Under the pieces are notes generated by a model, which did not search any database, was not told the origin of the DNA, and saw only the letters and a program-made list of their open reading frames with translations. From Chondrus crispus (Eukaryota > Rhodophyta > Florideophyceae > Gigartinales > Gigartinaceae), in contig NW_005178735.1 in assembly GCF_000350225.1 (NCBI RefSeq), forward strand, positions 258,576-322,575: a DNA stretch of 64,000 nucleotides. Direction: 5' to 3'. Of the stretch, positions 10,060-21,774 are shown piece after piece. The translations under genes were made by a program, and so were the position numbers. Positions within the stretch are counted from its first letter, which is position 1. Each line of letters starts with the position of its first letter.

Positions 10060-11410
10060 TTACAACGGATAGGGTGTGTCATACTTTGTGCGAATATGAT
10101 TGCGACCAACCGTTTGTGTTCTCATGTTAAACAAGTGACAACACAAGCGAATAATGCAGCATCTTCTGTATGCATCTGCTGACAAGGAAACTGTGAGACG
10201 CCCGAAAGGGTCATTCAGTGCACTGACTCCCCATTCTGCAGACTGGCGCTCACTCGGCATCACCCGCTGCATGGTCAGATCAATAGCAGCGAGATCTTCA
10301 CCCTGCGGTACATCCCACATCTCATCCGTTTTCCTCGAACGGATGGCTTTTCCATTCGTCATTCTGTAGTTATTTACAAAAGGGCTATCCCCTAGTACTG
10401 CATATCCGGGTGAGGTGTGGTCATCACTCAACATCGGCCAGTGTAGACCCCATGCACTGGCAAGGCGAGAATCATGCCATGATCCGGGAAAGTTGATGGC
10501 GGCGTGAATCAGTTCACCAGCAAAATTCCAAAGAAACAGATCCGTGACCTCAACCGACTGCGTGTAGCCCTCATAGTACGCGTTTTGCATACCTGTATCT
10601 GTAAACTTCGCGCACAGCATCCGAGCGCCATCAGTGACCGCAAAAACGTCTCGAAGTAAACGTCCATTGGGCCGATTTTTTTGTAACAATTGCGATGATG
10701 CCTCCATCTCGACAGACGTAGGCCAGCTAATGGCAAACAGGTTGCGCTTTTTGTCCGTCACTACAATTTCGAGGACAGTGAGGCTATAATGAAGCCAGTC
10801 TGAGATCGAAGACTGAGTCATGCCGAAACGGGACAGACTGCATAAACGCGGCCACGAGTTTTTATATATCTTTCGCATTCATAGAGCCAAACAGCTTTCG
10901 CAAAGCAAATAAAATATTGTAGTTTCTCGCACTGGGGGGTTTCTCTTTTCACTGAGCAAAAATGACACGGTTATTGCCAGCTTGCAGGATTGTTGAATAT
11001 TGGTACCGTAAGCAAAGACCAAGAAGATCAACACTTCGCATGTACGCACGACGGCCTCCAGTCTTGGGACCTCGACGGAAGGGCGTACCCCAATTACATA
11101 ATTCACGTTCGTGATGAAATACAGGGTAGCGACGTGTCATAAAGACAGAACGAGTGAAATTAGTGCTGATCTCGAATGACGCATCATCTCCCTGCCCCAA
11201 TTGGACACGCCAAGGAGTCTGCCCGTTTTCTTGTCGAGGGTGGAGTAGACTCCTTCGACTGTAGCACTGATTGGCGTGTACCCTCCCCACCCGCCGCTTC
11301 CTGTGGATGTTCCGTTGTTGCACGACGTATGTCGCCGCCGCCACGGCAGCAGTTTCGGCGGCGGCGCTGGCAGCCACCATTATGAGCTTCTCCTTCTTCG
11401 AAAAGTTCAT
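10060..11410 (-). pseudogene. PIF/Harbinger-like DDE transposase
   Basis: The main frame (10878-10060) has the DDE_4-type landmarks: VFAVTDGAR (first Asp), NAYYEGYTQSVEVT, a FPGSWHDSRLA block, YAVLGDSPF (second Asp), and PSERQSAEWGV (Glu). Upstream, 10879-11106 is in the same frame after a stop at 10879-10881 and contributes the helical N-terminal part (SRFGMTQSSISDWL). A further upstream segment (to 11410) is in another frame. The catalytic triad is recognisable, but at least one stop and one frameshift make it a pseudogene. It lies tail-to-tail with the Myb/SANT-like gene, and both probably belong to one element. Confidence 0.75.
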
Positions 11411-11572
11411 GACGCCACGCTTTCATAGACTTACACCCCCTCTTCGAGCTGTATCGGGCGCAGTCTGCCACTCAATCAGCATGAATCTGTGAAAACCATC
11501 AGTGAAAGTCTACGCATTGCTGACATTTTGACATTTTCACGGGATTTTGACAGTCTGGCAAGCTCTGGCGGT

Positions 11573-11600
11573 CTGTCGAGGGGTGCGAGCCCCTCGACAG
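11573..11600. repeat. Perfect hairpin, 11-bp stem
   Basis: CTGTCGAGGGG at 11573-11583 is exactly complementary to 11590-11600, with a six-base loop TGCGAG. It lies about 160 bp beyond the transposase N-terminus in a gene-free stretch. It could belong to a subterminal region of the transposon; no T-run makes it look like a terminator. Confidence 0.6.
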
Positions 11601-11739
11601 ATTTGGATATGCTCCGTCAAATTTTGTCATAATATGAATTATCTCATTGGCTCGCACGTTTTCTCTGGCGATTTGGCGGAAATGGCAATTCTCGAATGTA
11701 CTCACTCCACACAGTTCTCAGTTCCCACTCTGATTGTTT

Positions 11740-12330
11740 CTTCAAGACCCAGCCTTGTCGAAGAGCATACTTTGCGTCGAAACCCTCAAGTCTTCGGAGG
11801 GCCCAACTTGTACACGACCTAACGTTTTAGCAGGACCTAAACCCATTGAAGAGCACACTTTGTGTCGAATACCCAACGTCTTCGGAGGGCCCACCCTCTT
11901 TGAAGGGCTCAACTTGTACAGGGCCCAATGTTTCTTCACGTTTCTTCAAGACCCCACCTCGTAGAATGTCCCACTTTGCGTTAAAGACTCAACGAGGCCC
12001 AACTAATACACAGCCCAACGCTTCTACACTATCGAACTTCATCAGGAGCAGAAGTCTTCTTCGGACTAACATCTGTAGAAGACCTAACATTTCTGCAATT
12101 CCCAACCTTTTTCATGATTTATCCTGTCGGCATGGCCTTAAATCTCCACAAGAAGTAATCTATCCTAAGCTCCAACCATTTTTCAAACCGCAATCTCATT
12201 GCCAAGCTTAATTTGTCTGCAGCGCGCAACATATGCACAGCTCAACCGTTTTGCGCTGCTCAACTGGTACGCAAGACCTAAACTATGTACAAATCCTAAC
12301 GTTTTCGGCACTGCTCAAATGGTTTGTAAG
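11740..12330. repeat. Field of degenerate short tandem repeats, non-coding
   Basis: Variants of the same phrases recur: GAAGAGCA-ACTTTG-GTCGAA (11760 and 11848), CTTCGGAGGGCCCA (11798 and 11879), CAACTTGTACA (11810 and 11910), and many CCCAAC / CCTAACGTTTT cores to about 12310. The spacing is irregular and copies are diverged, as in an old minisatellite. No ORF here looks real. Positions of individual copies are approximate. Confidence 0.55.
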
Positions 12331-12694
12331 TGTAATGCTAAGCGGTCAAGTGCCTGCACGGTGTTGCCACCTTCCAAAGTAGGCATCTTTTGATGCCCGT
12401 CTGAAACCGGACGACCGCGGCTCCGTGATGCACCGCGACCAATGGCTCCGTAGACACAACTCCACGGGGAGTGTCCAGTTCCTCAGATGCCACCCCCGTA
12501 AGCTTCATTATGCATCCCTGTCTTGGAGTCGTGGTATATCAACACTTTGCGGTGGATCAATATATTGCGTGGCATTCAATATATTCCGTGGCATGTCTAT
12601 GGCTTTATCTCTACCAGTATTTACGTTGTCTACTTCGAGGTAGTGACCATCACAATAAACTAGAGGTAGAACAGGGCAACACTAAGATAATAAA
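12331..12694. other. No recognised gene; possible leader or LTR of the older Ty3-like element
   Basis: This 364-bp stretch precedes the gag-like frame of the element at 12695. It could hold its LTR or leader, but no second copy exists in the window to define an LTR, so nothing firm can be called. Confidence 0.35.
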
Positions 12695-13660
12695 TTGAAC
12701 GACACGGCCCGCAGAATTTTAGCCCCACTCATCGTGACACCGGTCACGTGGATCAACACGCAACAGTTACAACTGGCACTGTGCAGTACGCCGGTTCAAG
12801 TCAACATGAGTGCGAAAGGTGCAAGTTCAGGACCTGGTCCCACCGCGCACTTTTTTGCTCCCAATCAAGCTCCGCGCTTGACCTCCATATCGCGGAAGGC
12901 TATCCAAGACTTCCTGGCGGACCGAGAGGCTTATGAAGACGTCATATCGGCACAGCCAAATCTCAGGCCTGTCTCTCGGCGCTCTTTCTTTCCTGCCTCA
13001 TTCCTTCGCTCGCTCGTGGTTGCCCCCATATTCGTCGTCGACGTCACAGCTGTCACTTAGCTGACAGACGAGAAGATCAGTTCAAATCTCGAGACGCTCG
13101 CTGCGGGAACCAAGACTGTCTGTGCAGGAGGAGCCCTCGCGGACGTCAAGAGGAACGTTCCACTCGACGCCTCCGAGCCCGATGCACGCCTACGCGTCAT
13201 GATGATTTCGGCCTCCTGTTTAGAACTGTGCGACAAAGGCGGCTGGAAATTCGTTGAGAAGGCTCCCAAGGCCGCTATCAAGCACGTTATCTTCGTTTTC
13301 CAGCCGCTGCGACTTAAGGAGCGAATCGAAGACGCGTTGGAGCTCGAAGAGTCTGATCTAGAGGACAAATACTTCGAATTCATAGACTTCCTTACTGAAA
13401 AAGCCGTCATTTTCGAAGAAGTCCACCTGCTTCGCGAGTATCGCAAGCAGAATCCAGAACACAAGAAATTCCGAAAGAATAACGGGAAGAAGCTATGTGC
13501 CGTACGCATGGCGCCGGCTTTGGCTCTGCAGGCAATGTAAATTTGTCATACACAGACGAATATACAAGGACGCTTCCGGAATGCCTCAGCCCCCGTTGCA
13601 ACAAGCGTCATCTCGTCAACGACTGCCCAGTAACTCCGAAATAGCTTTCCAAGAAGCTCC
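12695..13660 (+). pseudogene. Gag-like protein of the older Ty3-like element
   Basis: The frame from 12695 to 13540 is continuous apart from TAG at 13058-13060. A conserved-looking segment (AIQDFLADREAYED) is followed by a helical, acidic part (KERIEDALELEESDLEDKY). A shifted frame past 13540 gives a Cys/His cluster, CLSPRC then CNKRH then NDC (CX4CX3HX4C), which looks like a variant zinc knuckle at about 13580-13627. Together this fits capsid plus nucleocapsid. Identity rests mainly on position before a protease and RT. Confidence 0.5.
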
Positions 13661-13764
13661 TAGAGGACAGACGTAAGAACAACGAGGCCAAACCTACCAG
13701 GGTCTCCGCGGTTGTCCAAGAAGGCAGCAACTCTACTGGTACTGCCTCGATTTTATCGGCACAA

Positions 13765-14103
13765 GTGGCACCAGTCTCTACCACCACCTCCGCAGCCATC
13801 GACGCGAGAATTGGCGGGCACACCTTCGTCTGCCGCATCGATTCCAGAGTAGATGTCGTTGCCATTTCAGATCCTATCGTCAATTCGCCCGCCGATCAAG
13901 GCGTCTACCTCCCTACGATCCGGCCCACGAGTGCCGAATTAATTCAAGCTTTCGACGGACGCCCGGTCAAATCTCAAGGCAACGACAAAATCAACCCGAT
14001 CTCCCAGACCGTTGCTGGTCTACGCTTCCTTCGCAATATCCAGGGCCAGACCCTTCCGAACGAAAGCAGCTTCGTCAAGCCAGGTGGTGCCTGCTCCGGC
14101 TAA
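13765..14103 (+). pseudogene. Retropepsin-like protease of the older Ty3-like element
   Basis: The segment IGGHTFVCRIDSRVDVVAIS has the shape of a retroviral aspartic protease active site. The catalytic Asp-Ser is kept, but the following Gly is Arg (DSR instead of DSG), which would inactivate it. It lies between the gag-like region and the RT, as expected. Confidence 0.55.
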
Positions 14104-14138
14104 ATACTCCTTGGAAACCCTTTCTTATCCGCTCCGGA

Positions 14139-14862
14139 TTGGATGTAAAGGATTTAGTCGCCAAAATTGTCGATCTACTGGCTTCTATTGACTACGGAGA
14201 AGTCACCGTAGTTAAAAAAGAAACTTCAACTACAGTTGGAAAACTTGGTCTGAAGGTTATCTCGAATCAAATCGCTTATGGTCCACTCGAATCTATCGAT
14301 CCTGATCGACTTAGTCTCCAATCACCTGTGCTCTATGATCGTGAACAGCGACTTTCCGCTGAAGGATGGCGATGATATCGAGTACAAGGACGTGGAAGTA
14401 GGCGAACAAGAAGAAGGCGAGATCAACGCCGCAATTCAAGCCATGACCGACGGAGCCGCAAAGAAGCTACCAAGCGACTTACGTCATGAAATTAAAGATC
14501 TAGTAATGCGGGTCAAGGTCATCTTTCGCATTCGACTCGGAAATGATCCGCCAGTTTCAATTCCACCGATTATCACTGAGTTCGATGGCTCCGAACGCCC
14601 TGTTAAGGTCCGCCAGCGCACTTACTCGCCTGATCAGCAAATATTTCTGAAGAAAAAGTTTAGCGAACTCGAGGAAGCTGGCTACATCTATAGTAATAAT
14701 TCATCCAAGTGGGCTTGTGCGCCGCCCATCGTTCCGCCGGCTGGCATAGAAGGCTACCGCTTCACTGTCGACTTGAGGCCAATTAACGCTCAGACTAAAA
14801 ACAACGTTTGGACAATGCCGCTCGCTGAACCCTTTCTCGCTCGACTATTAGACAGCAAGTAG
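14139..14862 (+). pseudogene. Reverse transcriptase N-terminal half, older Ty3-like element
   Basis: Two overlapping frames encode the protease-RT linker and RT fingers. The second (14278-14862) contains LKKKFSELEEAGYIY, WACAPPIVP and RFTVDLRPINAQT, which match the Ty3 RT pattern of a leader helix, SPWVSPPLLVPK-type and FCVDYRALN-type motifs. A TAG at 14860-14862 ends the frame. Reading continues as WFNIDFIHGY, the equivalent of the LDLxSGY motif, then another stop. Confidence 0.75.
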
Positions 14863-15015
14863 TGGTTCAACATCGACTTCATCCATGGATACTAGCAATT
14901 TCCTCTCCACGAGGACTCGCAGGATTGCCAATCGTACCACACTCCATTTGATGTCTACACGCCAAAGGGAGTCCTACATGGTGTCAAAAATTCCCGAATT
15001 TATTTTCAATCGTCA

Positions 15016-16412
15016 ATGGAAGCTATGTTTGGCCATCTCAACGTGCTGATCTACATCGATGATCTGCTTGGCTACGCCAAACCCTCTCCCCAGCTCCTCA
15101 AAAATCTCCGCGATACCTTCGCAATATGTCAAGAAAAGGGACTCAAGCTACATTCGGAGAAGTGTGAGCTTGTTGCAACTGAAGTCCAATTCTGTGGCAG
15201 AATTATCAACAAACACGGAATCAAATTCCATCCTCAGCAATACGAAGCACTCACTTTGATACCACCGCCCACGGCGGTAGGCGCGCTCATAGAACTCGTC
15301 CATTGTGCAAACTGGATGTGGACTGCGATACCGAATTTCGCAAAGCTCATCAGCCCTCTCCACAACTTGCTCGAGTATAACTACACCTTACACCAGATAC
15401 GTAAGGAGTCCCGACTTGTCAATCGCCCTCTCTACTCATGGGGGACGAGCATCTTACTGGCTTTACATCCCTCGTTCAGGCAATCAACGAGGAGATCACT
15501 CTGGCCACTGCTGATCCGACGATGCTACTATTCCTATTTACGGACGCTTCCTCTACTCATTGGTCAGGTGTGCTTACGCAAGTCCCGATGTCTGAGTTCG
15601 ATTCAGGCAAGGAACCGCAACAGTGGGCTCACCAACCAATCGCCTTCATCTCCGGGACGTTTCGTGGTTCTTCCGTACGCTGGACCACTCCGGAGAAAGA
15701 ATCGTATGCTGTAGGAGCATCTTTCATCCGTCTGGCGCATATGCTCGTCGCAGGCCCTGAATTCTCGTTGTTTACTAACTACAAGAACATTTCGTACATG
15801 CTATCGCCTTCCCGTTTCCAAGCCAATGTGGCAAGGCATATAGTTCACAAGGATCAGCCCTGGGTTCTCCGTCTCTCTGAGTTCAACTTCACGATCAATC
15901 ATATCCCCGGTGAGAGTAACGTCTGGGCCGATATGCTCACACGATGGGCTGCCCCCAGAAATACTTCGTTCCCTGCACGCCACATTTTCACATTTCTTGT
16001 GCCACTTATATCCTCCAAAACCAAAGCGCCCGAGCTTCCATCACTTGAAGTTATAGCTGGGGCGCAGGAACGTTCACCTCCATCGTCCGGAACTGGATTC
16101 ACTTTGTCAGACGAATCCGTGCCTGTGTGGAAAGATGATCAAGGAAGAATATACATTCCTACTGAAGAAGAAGAATTACATCTACGCATCTGCGTCACCA
16201 GTCACGGCGGCCTCGGAGGACACCGTGGTTATTCTACCACATGCACCGTGGTTAAAGATAAGCTCTGTTGGCCAAGTATTGACGTTGATGTCAAGGCCTT
16301 CGTGCAAACCTGCCTGGTGTGCCTCCTGTCCGCAAGTGGTGACAAGGTCCCTAGACCTCTCGGTCATCAGCTCCACGGTGAGCGAGTTGGTGAGCTTCTC
16401 GACTTCGATTAC
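15016..16412 (+). pseudogene. RT C-terminus, RNase H and integrase zinc domain, older Ty3-like element
   Basis: The first frame (15016-15360) has the RT catalytic motif LIYIDDLLGYAK and the thumb (FCGRIINKHGIKF, ANWMWTAIPNFAKL). A frameshift then leads to 15438-16412 with RNase H (LFLFTDASSTHWSG, PEKESYAV, NVWADMLTRW) and the integrase HHCC domain (LRICVTSHGGLGGHRG, then CLVC). The integrase core is missing because element B inserted at 16412/16413; the last codons read in this frame (to 16440) are element B LTR, not integrase. Confidence 0.85.
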
Positions 16413-17096
16413 TGTAGTATAACCCCCCCTGGGGCTTTTTAGTTAGATTAGATCAACAACGGGATCCAATACTGTAGAGCCCGATGCTCTACAGTAATAC
16501 CGCGCGTGGCCACGTGTACCCCTTGGGTACAGGACAAACGTGTGCACACATGTACACGTGTACCGCGCGGGACGGAAGCGCGCACACACACGTGTACTGT
16601 CAGCCCCGATGGCTGACAGTATTACAGTACGGTCCGATCTATACTCCAGTAGTCCACTACAGTACTTCGGTACTGTAGTGTTATAGATTGTTTTGTATAT
16701 TAAATATGGAGCGAACCGGCGGCGGTGGAGGAGGACAAGGACGGACTTGTCACCCACCGACCGTCAAGGTCCGTCTTCCAGCTTACCTAACACGCGCGAT
16801 CCGCCTTCGCGCGCGTTAAACGGGACAAAGCGGGTAGGAGACACACGCGTACCCGAGCGAGCCTAGATCCGCCTCCGCCCGTCAGCGCTGGTACGTTACC
16901 CAGCGCTGCTCCGGGGCGTCGAGACGTGGACCGGCTCGCTCGTACGGTCGTCCCCGGCCGTCCCACTCTACCAAGCTACCAGGGCCCGCTTCCTTGTCTC
17001 GCTAGCTGTGTGTTCTCCCTGTGTTCTCCCCCTCCGAAGGGTCTACGTCGAGCTAAAGCATACACCCCTTTACGTCAGGGGGGTGTTTATGCTACA
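16413..17096 (+). repeat. 5' LTR of element B (684 bp)
   Basis: It starts TGTAGTATAA, the same ten bases as the LTR of element A, and ends TTATGCTACA. Its left part is packed with strong hairpins (see separate entry). A TATA-like stretch (TGTATATTAAAT) lies near 16695. An island around 16868-16925 (GTCAGCGCTGGTACGTTACC) is nearly identical in the unit at 29370-30000, suggesting a constrained functional element. Confidence 0.8.
16471..16680. promoter_or_regulatory. Array of strong hairpins in the left part of LTR B
   Basis: Three near-perfect stem-loops: 16471-16495 (10-bp stem, loop CCGAT), 16595-16621 (11-bp stem, the same loop CCGAT), and 16655-16680 (11-bp stem closed by a TTCG tetraloop next to C-G). 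Repeating an identical loop on unrelated stems suggests selection for structure, in RNA or as paired protein sites. The position left of the TATA-like stretch fits U3. Confidence 0.7.
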
Positions 17097-17097
17097 G

Positions 17098-17110
17098 TGG
17101 TCTCCCGACC
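17098..17110 (+). promoter_or_regulatory. Probable primer binding site of element B
   Basis: TGGTCTCCCGACC begins one base after the LTR end. The TGG start suits pairing with a tRNA CCA end. The tRNA was not identified. Confidence 0.4.
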
Positions 17111-17176
17111 TAGAAGATCCTGTAGTCCGATCTCAGAGAAGACTTCCGCTTCCCTCCACGAACCGATCGCGTCGAG

Positions 17177-19747
17177 ATGAGCCAAGAGCTCGAGCCCTCG
17201 ATCCGCTCCGAAGCGGCGGATCTGAGTCCGGACGCTGTGCAGTCCTCATCCGCCCCGTCGGGCGACGGCGACGCAGGTCCTCGTGACCGCGACCCGTCGC
17301 TCGGATCCTCCGAGGAAAGAGCGGTGGCGATGTTCGAACGCATAGTCGAATACATCGAGGAAGTCCGTACTTCCCTTCGGATCGATGTATCGGACCATGT
17401 ATACACTCGATGTATGGCCGAACTCCGCTCCCTGCGTGAAGGGAGGTTCGATAGAGTGACGCAGTGCTTAGAGAATCTCCGAGCACTGATCGACGAGTTA
17501 CACTCGCGGATATTGCTCGTCGAAGACTCCCGCTTCGCCCCGCCCGGGTCGTCCGGGCAAGGACGCCCCGAGAGGCCGACTTCGGTGAGGCGACCCAAGG
17601 ACCGAACCTCTCCGTCCGCGGAGCAATTGGGTGCGTTCGCGCACCTCTCCCCTGAGCTCAACGCCACTCGTCGGCGTGCTCGTGACATGGAACGTACGAT
17701 GGCCGAAAGGCTACCCAGTGCCCCTTCGAGAGGGCCCGGTAGTACCGTACCTCCGAGCGCCGCCGCTCCTGAAGGTTGGCGTCCGACCGGTGACGCTACC
17801 AGTCGGACTGCAGAAGGAAGCCGTCCTCTGATAGACGCGAACTTCGCGTCTGAGACCCAAGCCTTGCCGCCTATCGCCGGAAGTAGGCGGCAAATGGACC
17901 GCGTACCGTACGCGGACGAACAGGACCGTGGAGGAGCCGCCCGCGGATCCGGAGAACCGATGTTCTCCGTCGATCCCCGGTGAGACGGCTACCCGCCGGT
18001 GAGTTACGGCGAGCATCCAGGTCCAGTAGACGTCCGTACGCTACCGGTTACCTCTTTCGGCACGCTGGCTCCCACTGAACCCGGGCTCGAGCCGGTACAT
18101 ACGATGATCCAAGAGTTCAGCGCCGTGGCTGACTATCGTATGTACCGCTTGGATAACACCTCGAGGCTCGTTACCTCGGGTGACGCGGGACGGATCGCAA
18201 AGTACGTCCAACGCTGTCGTGGGATCCGTCCCACGATGCGCAGCTTCGACGGTACCGACCCGATCCAGCTGCTGCCGTTCTTGAAGGATATCCGGATCAC
18301 TTTCAACTCGCAACAACTGACTGAAGGTGTTGCGATACGAGTCCTCGCCCACTTCTTAGAGAGCGACGCGGAGCGCCTGTATACGAGTTATACAATGCGT
18401 GGCATCCGCGCCGCCCAGCTCCACGACGAAGTGCGCTGGCCGGGGCTCGTTAATCAATTCTCGAAACGCTACCTCACGGACGACGTGTTAGGTGAAGCGT
18501 ACGACGCTGTCGCTACGGCGCGACAGAAATCGCATGAGACGGAAAGCACGCTTGCTGACCGACTCGAGACTGCTGCGTTCCGATGCACGGCAGTCTTCTC
18601 CGAACATTCCCTCGCGCACTACTTCGTGCGGGGACTTGCACCGGCAACCAGTGCCGCAGTATCCGAAACTGTGCAAAGGCTGCCAGGCAGTCAGAAGACC
18701 GATCTTCCGACCATCCGCCGTATCGCCACGGCGGAAGGTACAACGTACCGCGCTCGGCGCGGTTCACCCCTGCCGGATACGAAACCGGCAGGGAGAGCTG
18801 GCAGGATTACGAAGTCCGCCGCAACAAGTTCGCCCGCCTCGACACTCCATGTCGGGGAAGATGAGTGGCAGGCCGACCCTGTCCTCATTACGCAAGGGGC
18901 ATTGCCGGTGGGAGGCCGACCTCTCTCACCGATGTCGACAGGAACAACGTCGAGTTACTCGACCGCGTTCGTCGCCACTCCAAGAGGAGCAAGGGGTACG
19001 GACCCCCGGGTCGCAGAACTCGACATTTCGGACCGAGCTGCAGGAGGCGAAGCACCCCGCGTGCCCCTCCTCACCGATGAGGAGGCGCGCCACGCGGCGA
19101 CCTTCGCCTCCACGGACGGCAGCGTGTATGTGTGCTGGCTATGCCGAACGTACGGACACGCCATATACGCCTGCCCGTTCCTGTCGCCGGAACAACGTAT
19201 GTTCACGGCGTACAGGAACTACCGCTACCAGATGGAGTCGCGCCCCAGTGCGCGTAGCCTCCTCAGGCAGTCGGTTGGCGAGGGCCGTCCCTCGCGTTAT
19301 GGTTTCCCGAATCGATCGGGTGGCGGCGCACGCTTCGCCCCACGTGGAGGCGGGTATCGTCGCAACGAGCTCGATCGCCGGGATCGACCCGACTACCGCC
19401 AGCCGGACGCAAGGTATCCCCGTCAAGGAGGGAGAGGGGACCGAGACCATTCTCGGTTACAGCAGCAGGTACAGAACGCAATCATGTACCTGCAAGATTG
19501 GGTAGAGGATCCGTACCCTCTACCCGAGGAGGGTCACGAAGGAGAACCGGTTCTCCCTGTCCCTCAGATCCTGCGACGTCCGATCGTCGCAGCTCAAGGT
19601 CAGGAAGTACCCGAGTACTTCGCCAATGACACACGGCCGCAGTGGAGGAATCGTCCCGACCCACGCGGCCAAGGACCCGACGAAGGCCTGGCTACCGATG
19701 TCCAGGAAGCTAGCTCCGATAGCACGGGTAGTTCGAAAAAAGGGTAA
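17177..19747 (+). pseudogene. Element B gag (capsid and nucleocapsid)
   Basis: One frame of 857 codons with a single TGA at 17981-17983. The N-terminal 268 residues are charged and Ser/Pro-rich with a helical segment. The capsid region follows (DYRMYRLDN, SFDGTDPIQLLPFL, RYLTDDVLGEAYD, HYFVRGLAPATSA). A canonical CX2CX4HX4C zinc knuckle (CWLC, His, Cys) lies at about 19129-19170. The tail is Arg/Gly/Pro-rich. Gag forms the particle and packages RNA. A run of six A sits just before the stop, where the pol frame is open at -1. Compared with element A gag, only one lesion is visible. Confidence 0.85.
19736..19741 (+). promoter_or_regulatory. Candidate -1 ribosomal frameshift site, element B
   Basis: Six consecutive A, read in the gag frame as two Lys codons, precede GGG and the gag stop TAA at 19745-19747. 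The pol frame is open across this point at -1. A slip on the A run would fuse Gag to Pol. The heptamer (G AAA AAA) is not a classical X XXY YYZ site, so this is a candidate only. Confidence 0.4.
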
Positions 19748-21774
19748 AGACGGTTACGTACACGCGGTCGCGTGAGCCGTCTTGTCCCCTCGAACTAGAC
19801 CGTACCCGACGTGTTCACCAAGGGCACGGGGGTGATTTGCCGATAGTATATCCCCCGCCGCCGGACACGAGCATGGGGATTCCGGCAACGCCGATACAGG
19901 CCGGAGCGAAAGTCGAGGCTTCCGTAAGCCCGACGTCAGAAGGGACCCACACCGGGACGCCCGAAGTCCCGATGTTGTGTAACCTACGCGAAGGGGGCAA
20001 CGAAGACCGTCAGGAGCCGGTCGACCCCCTGACTCCCGTGAGTCAAGACCCGCCAACAAATTGTCCGGTACGTACGGAACTGAGTACCCGAGAGGGCGTC
20101 ACTGAACCGCGGACGCCCCGCGACTCGAGCAGAAGGAAACGCAACAGAGGCCAGATCCGTACGCGACGACCTCGGCGGAACGATCTCGCCGACAAGGTCG
20201 CGCCTAAGGTGGTGGACGACATCTTATGCCTAATGACGTCGAAAATGTATAACGTCTTGGGCTCTGTGCCCACCGAAGGCAATGCGTTCAAACCTCACAC
20301 GATCGCCGTCGATACGTGCTCGGGGTACAACTTAGTGAGGAAGGCCGACCTCTCTCCCGACTGGACCCGCTACGTAGTACGGGACGCACCATTACCCCGA
20401 CTGGCTGGCGCGAACAGTAACCCACTTCGACTTACGGCGGTCGTCCGCCTGGCGGTCCGGTTGCGGAACACGACGTTCCGCATACCTTTCGTGGTGGCCG
20501 AACAGCTCGCTGTTCCCGTTCTGTTGGGTACGGCGTTCATCGATGTGCACGTGTGCAGCATAGACATCGACGGACAGAGGCTCGAACTTCGTCAAGGCGG
20601 CTCCGTAGCCATAGTCAACGAAAAGGGGGAGCCGACTCCCCCTACCAGGCGGCACGGACGTCAAACGAGCCGGCCGGATGTACGGGATGAGGCCCCGCAG
20701 GCGATACGAATCGCCCGCTGGGTTACCATCCCCGCGATGTCGCAAGCCCGAGTGCGCGTGACAACCGCGGGGAGGGGCCTCGTTTTCCTGGAGCCAAAGC
20801 CCTCACTCCAACATCGACATGGGGTGAGGCTGACGAATGGCGTCGCGGAGGTCCTACCGAATGTGACCTTCGACGTCATCGTCGCAAACTTCTCGCAACG
20901 AGAGAGGCGGCTTCCGAAGCACACCGTCGTGGGATACGCAAAGCGCAACCCCCTCGCGATCCTCACGCGCGAACGTAGGGTCGCCGAGGGGATCGCGCAC
21001 GAGCTAGACCTGACCGACTTGACCGATCAAGTCGGGGAGGTAAGAGTTGGTCGATCCAACTCCGACGATAAGGCAACCGCCGGGGGGAGGAGAGTCGACC
21101 CGGACGAACGGTCACCTTTATGCCAACGGACGACGGGGAGTACTGTACTCCCCCAGAGAAAGGATCCCGAAAATCCGCCGATGGATTGGGAAAAAGAAAT
21201 CGACATGTCATACATCGAGGATGACAAGCTCGGTGGCCACGTACTCGAGATGCTCCGTAAGCACTCGAGTCTGTGGAGCGGTGCGCTCGGAACGATCCGA
21301 GCCACGGAGCACCGCATTGCCCTCGAACCGAGTACGAAGCCGATACGCTCGATGCCCTATCGTAAGGGGCCCGCAATGCGAGAAATGGTCGGAAAGGAGG
21401 TCAACAAGATGTTGAACGCAGGGGTTATCGAGCCCGCGAGCACTGAGTAGGCGTCTCCGGTGGTGCTCGTACCGAAGAAAGACGGCTCTCTTCGGTTCTG
21501 CGTTGATTACCGCCACCTCAGCGCCAAGACGGCGGCGGATTCGTATCCGCTGCCCCGCATGGATGACTGCATAGATTCGCTTGGGGATGCCGCCGTGTTT
21601 ACGACGTTGGACTGCAACTCCGGCTACTGGCAGATCCCGGTCGCGCCGGAAGACCGGGATAAAACTACCTTCACGACGCATATGAGTACGTTCCGCCATT
21701 TAAGCATGCCGTTCGGGTTAAAGGGAGCACCGGCCACCTTCCAACGTGCATTGGACATTACTTATCCGGCGTAA
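19748..21774 (+). pseudogene. Element B pol: protease and first half of RT
   Basis: The pol frame is open from the gag overlap, with no need for its own ATG. The retropepsin-like site reads IAVDTCSGYNLV: the catalytic Asp-Thr is present but the usual Gly is Cys. The paired VLLGTAFID motif follows. The RT start (IALEPSTKPIRSMPYRKG) is clear. TAG at 21448-21450 replaces what is Trp in element A (EWASPVV). The frame continues with VLVPKKDG, FCVDYRHLSA, LDCNSGYWQ and FGLKGAPATFQRA, then shifts near 21765-21775. Confidence 0.85.

Larger units (their letters stand above)
12695..16412 (+). mobile_element. Older Ty3/gypsy-like retrotransposon, 3' part lost
   Basis: Gag-like, protease, RT, RNase H and integrase zinc-binding segments follow each other on the plus strand. 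The RNase H-integrase sequence resembles a Ty3-like lineage I associate with oomycetes and some algae. It ends at 16412, inside the integrase, where the LTR of element B begins. The missing integrase core and 3' LTR were not found right of element B. The frames carry many stops, so this copy is older than its neighbours. Confidence 0.75.

Noticed and set aside
11573-11600. Hairpin as a transcription terminator
   Set aside because: No T-run, and intrinsic terminators are not expected in a eukaryotic nuclear genome.
18492-19505. 337-codon plus-strand frame inside element B gag
   Set aside because: Out-of-frame shadow of the gag capsid-nucleocapsid, which has the zinc knuckle.
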